NCBI RefSeq assembly: GCF_024586455.1
Contig: NC_065922.1
Coordinates: 27,710,089 to 27,774,088 of the forward strand
Length of the DNA: 64,000 nucleotides
Reading direction: 5' to 3'
Source of the DNA: Bactrocera neohumeralis
Lineage: Eukaryota; Arthropoda; Insecta; Diptera; Tephritidae
Below the pieces are notes generated by a model. The model did not search any database and had not been told where the DNA came from. It worked only from the letters and a program-made list of their open reading frames with translations. Positions 36,118 to 47,631 of the stretch are shown in pieces. Numbering within the stretch: position 1 is the stretch's first letter; each line of letters starts with the position of its first letter. Position numbers and translations under genes: made by a program.

Positions 36118-36440
36118 ATAATATTTCACATGTATAATTAAATTTATGAAATAAAAATTTTATTTTTATACTTATTTGTTTATTTCTCTATTTTCGATTT
36201 ACATACATACATTTTTAATAAAGTCAAATATTATTTATTTCGAAATAGCAATATATGTATTATAAAGTTAATAATTACATATGAATATCGTAATGAATTT
36301 AATTTACATATGTATATGTATGTATGCATATATGTGTTTTATGCTAGAATTAAAATTAAGGGATTTACAAACATTCACAACAATAAAACCTAATGTTGGA
36401 ATTCATTATCTTTGCATCAGCTGTTGTGCTGTTATGTGCC
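36118..36440. other. Convergent 3' region, Shmt and BTB zinc-finger gene
   Basis: This region is AT-rich. AATAAA at 36150 serves Shmt. Minus-strand AATAAA near 36234 may serve the distal zinc-finger exon. Microsatellite TATGTATATGTATGTATG lies near 36310. Confidence 0.5.
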
Positions 36441-36667
36441 TTAAGTGAATTCCATTTTAATGCATTCTTTTGTTACACGCATATCTCTGTGAAAGCGTGA
36501 ATTGTGCGTTGATAGTGACCATTTCGTCTTGAAACTCTTGCTACAGATGGTACACTCGTGTTCCTTTCCAGAAATTTCCGAGTGGCGTGAAGTTATATGT
36601 CGTCGTAATGCATTCATCGATTGCAATTTTCGTTTACAAAATTTACATGTCAAATTTTGCTCTTCCA
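36441..36667 (-). CDS. Distal alternative zinc-finger exon
   Basis: After acceptor TTTCAG, this exon encodes two C2H2 fingers (CKFCKRKLQSMNALRRHITSRH and CTICSKSFKTKWSLSTHNSRFH in outline) and ends KMEFT. Phase 1 entry matches the shared donor at 39640. Confidence 0.82.
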
Positions 36668-39600
36668 CTGAAATGTGAAAATATAAAAGAAGCATTAATC
36701 TTTAAATATTTAGAAAGAATTTGTTAACTTGTGCATCTAAATATCTAGTGTCTATTATTCGTCGATGGTCTTAGAGACTATATAAATATTGAAATTTCTA
36801 TATGTACACAACATTTATGTTTTGTAATGAAGACTTCACATTATTTTGTTAGCACTAACCAAGTTTAATAAAATATGTTAAGTATTGTCATCGACGGCAG
36901 ATCTACAAAAGAAAGCGTTTCAAATCAGGTATAAATATTTGATTCAATCAGAATTGTGCATCGTGCTGATCTGATTGAGCTGATCGTTGCACACTCCCAC
37001 ATGTAATAAAAAAAGATACTTAAGTATTTTTTCGACATTCATTTATATTTTTGAAAATTATAATAAAAGTCTATCCTGCTTATAAATATTACATACATAT
37101 AATATATTCAGTATATAGTATATTACAATTACTTTTATTTATATATGTGTTTTAAGTGTTTGCTTGAATTTCATTTCATTAAATATTTTTATAAATTTTA
37201 TAGGTTTTAATAATTTCCTCATGATTTAAATGTGACTTAATAATCGAGATGTGTTATAAAAATGTTCTTAAGAAAAATTCCATGATAATATCATAAATCC
37301 CAGAAATTGCAACCATTTTTAAAGAAAATTATGTGTTTGATAAAACTAGGGTGGGCTGTCAAGAAAACGCAAAATATAAAACATTTAAATGTGAATTATG
37401 GATTCATGTTATTTTATACAAAATACTTATTTTTTTTGTCCGCAAATTGTACTATATGATAAGTGTTACTTATCGACTCGAGATATGGAAATTTTCTAAT
37501 ATCTTACTTTCTTATAGCTAAATTTTCCGGTAGCCAAAACTGTATTTAAATAATCTACGCTATTTTTAATTTTCTCACTTCGTAATTTCTTCAAATTTTA
37601 ATACAGGTATTATTTTGTACAGTTTTTAAAATTTCAATTTTGGATTTGTTTTGTTATACATATATTACCCTAATATATATAGTTTATCGGCAAAAAAATA
37701 TTAATTTCTGCAAATATTTCAAATTAATTAATTCTTCTCGTCCTGCTCACACTTTTAAGTTGTAATTAAGTCTAGATCTACATTATAGAATTATGTTTGT
37801 ATATCAATTTGATTTAGTTCTAATTTACGCTAAATATCCTATAAAAGTTGTAATACATATCCTTTATACATACATCTGTATTCAATTACTGAAACATGAT
37901 AGATATTTATTAAATTTATACATCGATATACAAATCTACCTCACTTGAATTTTGTTTTGTCTTTATTGTTATCAGTTTACGCCGAAATATGTATTTGCTA
38001 GGATTTTGTGAATGAATTAGAAAGTAAGCAAATATTATGAATAGAGAGATTTGTGCCTGACAGTAGACAATAACCAAGCCCTAACATTTAAAATGAACCG
38101 TTATTACCTCCTTTGAGTTTGCATGATGAATAAGTGTGCCTTTAGATATTTCAAATTATAATATATTAATATTTGTTTCAAAGAGTTCTTTGTTTAAAAT
38201 AAAACAGAAGAGGGAACGATTGCAAATGTATTTGCTTATATCTATTTTTAAAAAATTTACAATTGATTGTGTTTAATAATAATTAGGGTTAGCGCAGCGC
38301 ACCGTTCGTTAATGTATTATATAAAAAAAAAATAAGAAAATCATTAACGAAATCAATCGACCATTGTTTATTAAATTAAACGCGATTTCATCTAATAATT
38401 GAAGCTTGGAATACACTGGCTTAATTAAAATAAATCTACTTTGCACTTGTTAGGTTAAATCTCTAGCATTTTTAATTTAAATTTCATTTTGGTAGTTCCA
38501 TTACTTTATTCATATTTTTGGACGTATTTATGTGCTTTGCTCACTGGTATTAAATTAACATCGTAGTTTATAGTTGCCTTTCTTGATTGCAGTTAATAAC
38601 GATTTTCATAGTGAGCTTGGAATTTGCTGCTGAGCTCTATCTTTATTCACGTTATTTTCTATGTTACTCATTTATTAAATAACATGTGTGGTCAATTTAA
38701 CGACGCAAATGAAATATTGTCAATCAATTTTCTGACTTCACTGTGATTTTTTGTTCGTGCGAAATTCGTATGTGCTCGCGAAGACTGTATTTGTTTTTGA
38801 AATTTTTGTTGCATAGCTCGCATTTACGGGGCGGTTGAGGCGTATGTTGCGTACGAATATGTCTCCAAAGATTAACCGTGGTTATGACCATTTTGCAAAA
38901 TTGACATTCTGTCCACTTATTATTTGGCAAATCTAAAAATACATAAAAATAGCACAAAAATTATGTTGACAGTAACTAAACTTGTTTTTTTTACATACGT
39001 CTTATAATTTAGAATAATTTTAAGCTAGTGATCTAGCATTGTAAATCGCCAATAGTTTATATAATTGCGATGAAGTATAAATATTTAGTCAGAAAAAAAA
39101 ACGAATGAAAAGAAAATGGTAACATTTGGAGACATATTCATCGTAGTAGACACAAATTTAGATCACGAATTTACTGTAAAAATATTATGTATGTAGTTTT
39201 TATAACTAATAATCTGAGCTTAATTTTTTAAGTATATAATTAAAAAAAATATTTCTAAATACATATATCTAAATAATAGCTAAGAGGCACTATATGAACT
39301 TAATATAAATCAACATTCATTACAAAAATATACATGTAATATACATAACGAACGGTATGGGATTGAGATATGCTGCTATAGCTTCTCTTGGCTATATATA
39401 ATTTCTGATCCATTATGGTTTTGTAAATCGACATACCGGTTTTTTTCATTTAAAATTACCACAATAACACAATAATCTATCTATAAATGCAGCTTTAGCG
39501 GTTCCTAAACAGAATGAGTTTCACATATATACATATATATCATAACTACTTTTTAAATTCTCACACTCGATAAACAAGAATATAACATAGCAAGTGTAAA

Positions 39601-41068
39601 AAAAATGGACTTTTAGTATCAAATCACTTTCTAACATACCTGCTGATGCGCCACCTTTATTATCAATTTTTACTACAGCATTAGTGACACTGCCACCTGA
39701 TTCATCTAACGTTGTATGAGGTGTTGTTGTTGATGGTGTACTCGTTGTTGGATTTAAAAGACGCCCTATATACAAATTACAACCGATTTAAAAAGTAATA
39801 TTTACATGAATATTTTAACCTTAAATACCCATTTCGATTGTTATTTCTGCGTTTTCTGCATCAGCTTGATGAAACTTTTCCTCAATTTCTGATTCTGTCA
39901 GAATTTCATATTCAGATGTGTACTGTGTGACATTTTGGGTGCCCGTCGTGCCACCGTCTTGTGATGTATGCTGCGCACTTCCGTCAGTCAACTGTTCACT
40001 ATCATCAACTTCACCAACTATGTATTCGGGTATATCCATTTTTACAGTACCTCGTAGGAATGTCATTTCCGCAGCTTGAAATTCATTTGTTAATAAATAT
40101 ATGCATTTAAAGATTTAGATGTTTAAAACATAATTAAATTTCTTCTTTTTACTTTTGACTATCGAAGAATCATCCTTGACACCGTAATCAACGCCTTCTG
40201 TGGTGTATATGTTATCATCATCATCTGAGAAAGTCATTTTACGTTTCTTTATCGTATTCGTTGAAGGCAGCGCACCTAAATGAGTTTGTTGCAATTGTTG
40301 CTGCTGATGATGCTGCAGCTGATGTGTTGTTGTTTGCTGTTGCTGCACCTGAGTTTGCACGGTTTGCACATGGGGTTGCGGTTGATGTTGCACTTGAATA
40401 TGCTGGATTTGTGTTTGTACATGATGATGCTGTGTAGCGGTATGATGCTGTTGCTGTGGCTGCGTTTGCTGCAAAATAGTTGCCGTTGGTATTTCGATTG
40501 TTTGCGGTGTGGTCTGTGTTGCAGTCGTTACGTCATTCACAGCTCTAATAGTACTGGGGATGGTTTTAATAAGTTTTTGTTCATCAATAATCGGTGTCGG
40601 AGGCAATTTTGGTTTTTCCTTCTCCTCTGCGGTAAGACCTTGCACGGCAAGTAATTCGGCGGTTTGAAGAAATGATTGCAATGCTTCCTGCTGTACATTC
40701 ACTTCCCCCTAATCAAATCCAAAAATGTTTTATTACAAATTTACGTTGTCCGAACACGTACATTTTATTAATTGAAATTAGGATATTGTTGTGCATACCT
40801 GATACATAAACTCAATTATTGAGGTGAGATCTTCGAATTTAATAAATTTAAATATTATTACTGGATGCGGATGCGGGTTGTCCCTGAATATTTCTTTGAA
40901 ATAAGAGCTACAGGAGGATAGCACCACTTTATGTGCCTTGATTTTACGTCCATCACAGCATAAACTCACGTCAACAAAATCATCGTTGTTTCGGTGATTG
41001 TCCAAAGCATATGTCAAATGTCGAAAATAATTGTTCCAACGTAGCGAGTACTGCTGTGTAGTAGCCAT
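36441..41068 (-). CDS. BTB/POZ C2H2 zinc-finger transcription factor with alternative last exons
   Basis: This is a nuclear BTB-ZF regulator of the tramtrack/broad/lola group. Shared exons are complement of 39640..39765, 39829..40074, 40153..40708 and 40799..41068. They splice in phase 1 either to 38724..38932 (468 aa) or to 36441..36667 (474 aa). Residues 1-130 form the BTB domain (start MATTQQYSLRWNNY, then GRKIKAHKVVLSSCS). Then comes a Gln/His-rich low-complexity stretch (about residues 165-225), a basic KSKKKKF-type region and an acidic region. Each last exon encodes two C2H2 fingers. Reading past exon 3 would end at TAA 39821-39823 and give a form without fingers. I believe it resembles Drosophila CG12236 or CG8924 but cannot choose. 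Confidence 0.88.
38724..38932 (-). CDS. Proximal alternative zinc-finger exon
   Basis: After acceptor TTTTTAG, this exon encodes two C2H2 fingers beginning CQFCKM and CELCNKN and ends VKSEN. Phase 1 entry matches the shared donor at 39640. A minus-strand AATAAA lies about 77 nt past the stop (38642-38647), supporting independent 3'-end formation. Confidence 0.84.
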
Positions 41069-42847
41069 TCTTCATTTAATTGCCGATTTTATAACAAAAC
41101 AAAAATATTGTTATTTTCTACTGAATATTTTTTTTAGTATTATACTGAATGCGGGTTTAGCGCTGGCGCTTTTACACCCCTCTCTCCTGACGATAGTACA
41201 AAACCATAAATATATAGTCAGCAGATTAATTTATATGTGGTTCACTTTTATATTATACACTGCGAACTTTCTATCTAATAAACTTTTAATAATAGAGTGT
41301 AACTTAATTAATTTGTTTTCTTTAAAATTGATGCCAAAAATTGTAATTTTTCTTACTTTGCTGGTTTGACAGTCGACCAACTATTAGGAAAATTTTTTTA
41401 TCTACGCTTGGTTGACATTAGTGTTGGACGAAATGAAATGTACCGGGTAGTTTGCGAATCGTCTCTTAGGATTTAATTCTTATATGAATATGAATAAACT
41501 TTTATATTCACCAGTAAATAAATAAGTTGTTTTTATTTAAATTTTAAATAAATATAATACTTAATAAACATACAAAATATTATAAAACTATATTTAACTA
41601 TAATTAGTCATTAATGAAATAAGTTGTATATCGATTAATTTTGTTCAAAATTATCGATTTAATTTTCTATGCCTGTGATTTAAAATACTTTATTTTTGTA
41701 TTATTATTTAGCTTATATACATTAAAAAGTAACTATTTTTAATTTAATGAATCGAAATTCATTTGCACATACGCACTATTGCATATTATGTACAAATGTA
41801 CCGAAAACCAAAAATTAAAACATGTATGTTTAAATGTAATTTGCGTTTATTGCTTTCCAGCAAAATCCAATTTAAACTTATTCATGAACTAGTAAAAATG
41901 GAATTAAACGAAATGGATTTCAGAAATAAAGTCGCCAGGGCTAGAATTATAATCAGTTTGTGTTGGACGATTCCGAAGTACACAGGTGACAAAGTGTGAA
42001 GCTATTTCCGCTCAATTTTACTGAACAGGGATACAGCCACAACAGGATATACATAGTTAACAGTATGTATTCATAATTGAAAGTGTGGTTTTTAATACAA
42101 AATGAAAAATTATTACATATATTTTTAATCAAAAAACATATTATCCCCTTTTAAGCAAAGTGTGCATAAATTGTGACTATAATACAAAATCTGTCAAAAT
42201 TTGTTCAACTGTTTTTAACTTTTTTCGGATAACGAATTAAAAATCATGTGTGCAAAAAATTGCAGTTGTTAAAAATTTTAAAATCCCGGTATGTAGTTTT
42301 GAAACGAAGTTATAATTGATTTATATAGGTATATTTGAATTTTGATTTATTTCATCCTCAACTATTTAATAATGAAATTTATGCAGTTGTGTTGAGTGGA
42401 AGTTCCATATTTCCCAAAATAGCTCCTGCTTACATATGTACATATATGGCTAATGGTATTTTTTTTAGATAAAATTTAATTATTTAAATATGTGTTTTTA
42501 CTATTCATATCTGAAGAAGATTAGGTTAACGTACCGTTAATTCCAAATTTGCATTTATAATAAGTTTTTGACGACAAAAATATGCTAATTGAAATTGGAT
42601 TGTTGCGTCAACGGCTCTTATCACGCACCCAAGTACAATGTAAACGTTTTCGTATTGAAAATCTTAATATGCATATAATTTTAAATACGAATCGTATCAT
42701 AGAGTTCAATTAAAATGAACCCTGCTTACAAAAGCGCTTTTCATAGACAGCTCGCTGTGCTTAAAATTATATGTATTATTATATATAAACTTTCAACAAT
42801 TCTTAGATACTTATTCAACTGTAATATTTAATACTTTTAGGTATAAA
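41069..42847. other. Divergent intergenic region, BTB gene and FAR gene
   Basis: This is a 1.8-kb AT-rich region upstream of both genes. ORFs here are short and resemble nothing known. I see no repeat with clear ends. Confidence 0.45.
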
Positions 42848-45351
42848 ATGCTTATATCACAATTTTTTGAAAACCAGGAGATTTTTATTACCGGGGGCTC
42901 AGGTAAGTTTGAAAATCATATATAATCCACATAAAGTTGTGACGTCTTAAAAAAACTTTCAGGTTTTATAGGAAAGGGCCTCATTGAAAAAATTTTGCGC
43001 TCTTGCACAAATGTAGGTGCCGTCTACGTCCTGCTACGACCGAAAAAAGGAAAAACTATTGAAGAGCGTTTAAATAATATATTAGATTCTCAACTATTTG
43101 CCCGTCTTAGACGAGAACAACCTCAAAACTTAAAGAAAGTACATGCTATTGCAGGTGATTGTAGTGAACTAGGTTTGGGCATTTGTGCATCTGATTTGAG
43201 ACGATTAGAAAATGTGAACATTATTTACCATTCAGCTGCTAGTGTAAGGTAATGTTAACACATGAATTCATATACATATGTACATACTATATATGTATGT
43301 ATACATTTTGTTTATTTCAAAATGTATCTTTTAATTGAATTGAACCTATTTTTTAATTATTTAGTGTAAAGTTGCTTCTATTTAAATAGTCATATTGCGA
43401 AGAACAATGTTTTTTGCCTTATTTACAATACATAAATATAATTTTAAAAACATTTTATATACTTGTCGCGTTATTTCTTCCATTCCGCCAGTAGCGGAAA
43501 CTCGAATTACTTACTATTTATACTTCACATATACAAATAAAAAAATTATTTATAATACAAATTCTTGTTGTAATGTGGTTAATATTGAGAAAATTCTTTT
43601 CAACTTTGCGTCTTGAAATAATACATTTACATTTTCCAAAATATATTTAAATAAATAAATTAATACTTAACAAATAGTAATTTCGTTTGAACACATTTTC
43701 AGATTCGATGATCCATTGCGCGATGCTATTCTCATGAATACACGCGGCACTTATGAGTTGATCAAAATCGCAGAAACTCTTAAGCATCTGAAGGTCTTTA
43801 TGCACGTTTCCACCACTTACTGTTATCCAAATCGACGAGTTATTGAGGAACAGGTATGGCTTGTCTATTATTAATAGGAGCATAAAAGAAAAATCCGATG
43901 TGTTTCTAGTTTTACCCACCTTATGCAGATTGGCGCACAACTATTAAACTGGCCGAAACTTATGATACTGAATTGTTGAACGTTTTCAATCTAAAGTAAG
44001 TGATTCTAAGCTGTTTTATTATTCGAATAATGAATAGTTTTGTTGTTTTCGCACAATATCCAGATACGGCGACTTCCAGCCAAACACATACACATTTACG
44101 AAAAGTTTAGCCGAACAAATTATCAAGGAGTATAAAGACAAACTGCCTTTAATGATATTTCGACCTTCAATAGGTATAATAATAATATTAATTACATTGA
44201 TTACATATTGGCTACATCTTAAATTTTTCGCAGTTATTTCATCGATTGAAGAACCTGTTCCTGGGTGGGTGGATAACTTTAACGGCCCCATTGGAATGCT
44301 AGTTGCTTGTGGCATTGGTATATTCCGTACTAGCTATGGTGAACCAAACATTATTTCCGACTTTGTACCAGTTGATGTAGTTGTGCGTGCCATGCTAATT
44401 GCTACGTATCGTAAGGGTACTGAGGATAGGTTAGTCAAGTATAATATTGTATTTCAGGGTATAAAAGATATTCTCTACTTGTATTCGATAATATTAGAGA
44501 TAATGATGAACCGAAGCTGGAAGTAGTTAATGGTGCTGCTTCAAAAATTTGCCCCATAACAACTGGCGAAGTCATCGAAATCGGCAAAAAAGTTATAAAA
44601 GAAACTCCTTTTGAAAAGACATTGTGGGTACCAGATGGAAGCATAACGCGGTGCCCGGTGTGGAATATGATACGGGTATGTAGTAAAAAATATTTCTCTA
44701 CAATATATATGGATTGTTGTTTGTAGAAAGGATAATTATGTCTTTTAATTGAAAAATGATGTATTTAAATTGATTTCAGTTCTTTACTCTACATATTTTG
44801 GTGGCAATATTTGCAGATTTTGCCTTGCGGTTTACTAATACAAAACCATTGTAAGTCAGTAGTAATGTTAAATTATTTATAAAAAACTGTATTTCGTACC
44901 TACCCCATTTTACAGCCTTTTAAAATTGCAACGACGTATTTATGCTGCCACATTAGCCTTGCATTACTTCGTAACCACTCAGTGGGACTTCAAGAACGAC
45001 AATTTCTATGAATTGAATTCTTTTGTACCAGAGTCCGAAGTGTAAGTATTTGTTGTTTATATAACTTTCTGTGAACTTACTAATAACTACAAAATTTCTT
45101 TCTAATACTGAAGCGATAAATTTGGATTCTTACAATACAAAGATCTGGATTACGAACAATTTTTCCGCACGGGTATACGTGGCGCAAGGGTATTTTTGTT
45201 GAAAGAACCGGCAACATGTTCTCAAGGTGCATTAACACGCATGAAAATCTACAAAGTATTGCATTTTCTCATCAAGTTAATCGGAAGTGTGCTGATTTTA
45301 CGCTTCGTAGCATACTTTATTTATGATAAATTTTATGCTACTTTCATATAA
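42848..45351 (+). CDS. Fatty acyl-CoA reductase (FAR)
   Basis: This enzyme reduces long-chain acyl-CoA to fatty alcohol with NADPH, for cuticular waxes, hydrocarbons or pheromones. It is probably membrane-attached at the ER. Ten exons, 42848..42902, 42963..43248, 43703..43853, 43910..43995, 44064..44173, 44234..44429, 44498..44675, 44780..44850, 44916..45041 and 45114..45351, join in frame to give 498 aa, the usual length. The Rossmann motif TGGSGFIGK spans the first junction. The catalytic YxxxK is YTFTK. The C-terminal FAR_C domain follows (residues of about 370-460) and a hydrophobic tail ends the protein. The 44430-44497 intron uses a GTTAGT donor. AATAAA lies at 45391. Among Drosophila FARs, CG4020 is my best guess because it neighbours Act5C as I recall. 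Confidence 0.9.
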
Positions 45352-46492
45352 TTCAAATATCTTACACTTTCGTCTATATAATTCATTTGGAATAAAACAT
45401 TAACACATCATATCATGTATTTAATGCACCATCGTCTATCAAAAAAATCTAACCTTTTTTGAATTAGTCCAAATGGATTGTTTAGCGATTTCCTATGAAA
45501 ATTCTATTTTACAGTAATAAAAAGATACATACTTTATTTTTATATATCTTGGTTTATTTTTGTTGACAAATTTATTACAATTATTCTCTTGCTCTTTGTT
45601 GTCCTATACTTGTAGTGGCAATTTAATGCGTTTTATCCATCCTTCGCAAACTAATCTTCTTTACATCAAATCTCAACCATATAGGTTGGAAAAATATACA
45701 CATATGCAAAGTTGTGGAAACAAAAACCAAAATTCTTAATTTCCACGAGATGGTACATGGTCACAAGTTATGCATATGGTACATGTTTCTCAGACTGCAC
45801 CTTACCATCTTAATAATGAAAAATTGGGCCAGATGGCAAAGTCTTTCTTGTTTAAGAAAATATTTCTTTTTTATTAATATTTTTGTTGTTCAAGTCTTTA
45901 GTAATTTTTTGTTTAATTAACATTTTAGCGTAAGAAAATCAATACGCATGTAATTAAAATCAAAATGAAATTAAAAATATTCATTACATTGTTTGCAAGT
46001 ATAAAAATGGAAAGTTGCGTCATTTTGAAGCTACGAATTTTTGTACGCATGCGTAAGCTTCTATTTGAGCACTAACTTGGTGTTTATGAATTAGAACACA
46101 AAACGTCTTTTTATGCTTATGGTGCACATGAATACATATGTATGTATGCAAATTTAATGAAAACATTTTGTGAAATGTGTGTTTATGCATTAATGAAGAT
46201 GTATCTAACTTCATATGGAACTTATTAATTTGTGTACGCTTGAATTTAGAAAACTTCCAAATAAAGAAAAAAATCGACATTTTAGATTTTTGGTTATAAT
46301 GTCCCCCTCATGTCTCACTCGTACGTAGACGAATGGATGACAAGAAGAGTTTGCCAATCTTATTCTTTCCTCTCAAGTTTTTGTAACATTTTAAATAATT
46401 AGAAAATAATACATTTGAATGAAAACTTAAAAAAATGCTTTAAAATTCTAGAATTTTGTTTGGTTATGTTATGTAAAATACCATTAACCAAT
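45352..46492. other. Convergent 3' region, FAR and actin
   Basis: This 1.1-kb AT-rich region holds the FAR poly(A) signal at 45391 and, presumably, a long actin 3' UTR. No other gene is seen. Confidence 0.5.
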
Positions 46493-47623
46493 TTAGAAGC
46501 ATTTCCTGTGCACAATTGATGGGCCGGATTCGTCGTATTCTTGTTTCGAGATCCACATCTGTTGGAAGGTAGACAAAGAAGCAAGGATAGAACCACCGAT
46601 CCATACGGAGTATTTGCGTTCTGGTGGTGCAATGATCTTGATCTTCATTGTTGATGGAGCCAAAGCGGTGATTTCCTTTTGCATACGGTCAGCAATACCT
46701 GGGTACATGGTGGTACCACCAGAAAGCACAGTGTTGGCATACAGATCCTTACGGATGTCAACATCACACTTCATGATGGAGTTGTATGTGGTTTCGTGGA
46801 TACCGGAGGCTTCCATACCCAAGAATGATGGTTGGAAGAGAGCTTCTGGGCAGCGGAAACGTTCATTGCCAATGGTGATCACTTGACCATCGGGCAATTC
46901 ATATGATTTCTCCAATGACGAGCTGGATGCAGCGGTGGCCATTTCTTGTTCGAAGTCGAGTGCGACATAGCACAATTTTTCCTTAATATCACGAACAATT
47001 TCGCGTTCGGCAGTGGTTGTGAATGAGTAACCACGTTCAGTCAAGATCTTCATTAGGTAGTCGGTTAAATCGCGACCAGCCAAATCCAAACGAAGGATAG
47101 CATGTGGCAGGGCATAACCTTCATAGATGGGAACAGTGTGGGAGACACCATCACCAGAATCCAGCACAATACCAGTGGTACGACCAGAAGCATACAGGGA
47201 AAGTACGGCCTGAATGGCCACATACATGGCGGGTGTGTTGAAGGTTTCGAACATGATTTGTGTCATCTTCTCACGGTTAGCCTTTGGATTCAATGGAGCT
47301 TCAGTCAACAGGACTGGGTGTTCCTCGGGAGCGACACGCAGTTCATTGTAGAAGGTGTGATGCCAGATTTTTTCCATATCATCCCAGTTGGTTACAATAC
47401 CGTGTTCAATGGGGTATTTCAGGGTTAAGATACCACGTTTGCTCTGTGCTTCATCACCGACATATGAGTCCTTTTGTCCCATACCAACCATCACACCTTG
47501 ATGACGTGGGCGACCCACAATTGAAGGGAAAACAGCGCGGGGTGCATCATCACCAGCGAAACCGGCTTTGCACATACCGGAACCATTGTCAACAACCAAG
47601 GCAGCAACTTCTTCGTCACACAT
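46493..47623 (-). CDS. Act5C: Cytoplasmic actin (Act5C type)
   Basis: This is the cytoskeletal actin that polymerises into microfilaments. It is a single coding exon of 376 aa starting [16 protein letters not shown], the N-terminus of fly cytoplasmic actins. It ends [11 protein letters not shown]. The ATG is at 47623; the frame continues upstream but into the leader. A splice acceptor (TTTTCAG) lies exactly 8 nt before the ATG, as I recall for Drosophila Act5C, where two leader exons feed one acceptor. Here two candidate leader donors are seen on the minus strand, at 48310 and 50692. An uninterrupted coding region also fits Act5C. Act42A is the main alternative. Confidence 0.85.
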
Positions 47624-47631
47624 TTTGTTTT

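Noticed and set aside
40280..40654. 124-codon Leu/Met-rich plus-strand ORF
   Set aside because: It is the antisense reading of the Gln/His-rich stretch of the BTB gene.
44430..44526. FAR exon 6 read through to a stop at 44526
   Set aside because: Splicing 44429 to 44498 restores the conserved frame, while the read-through tail resembles no FAR sequence.
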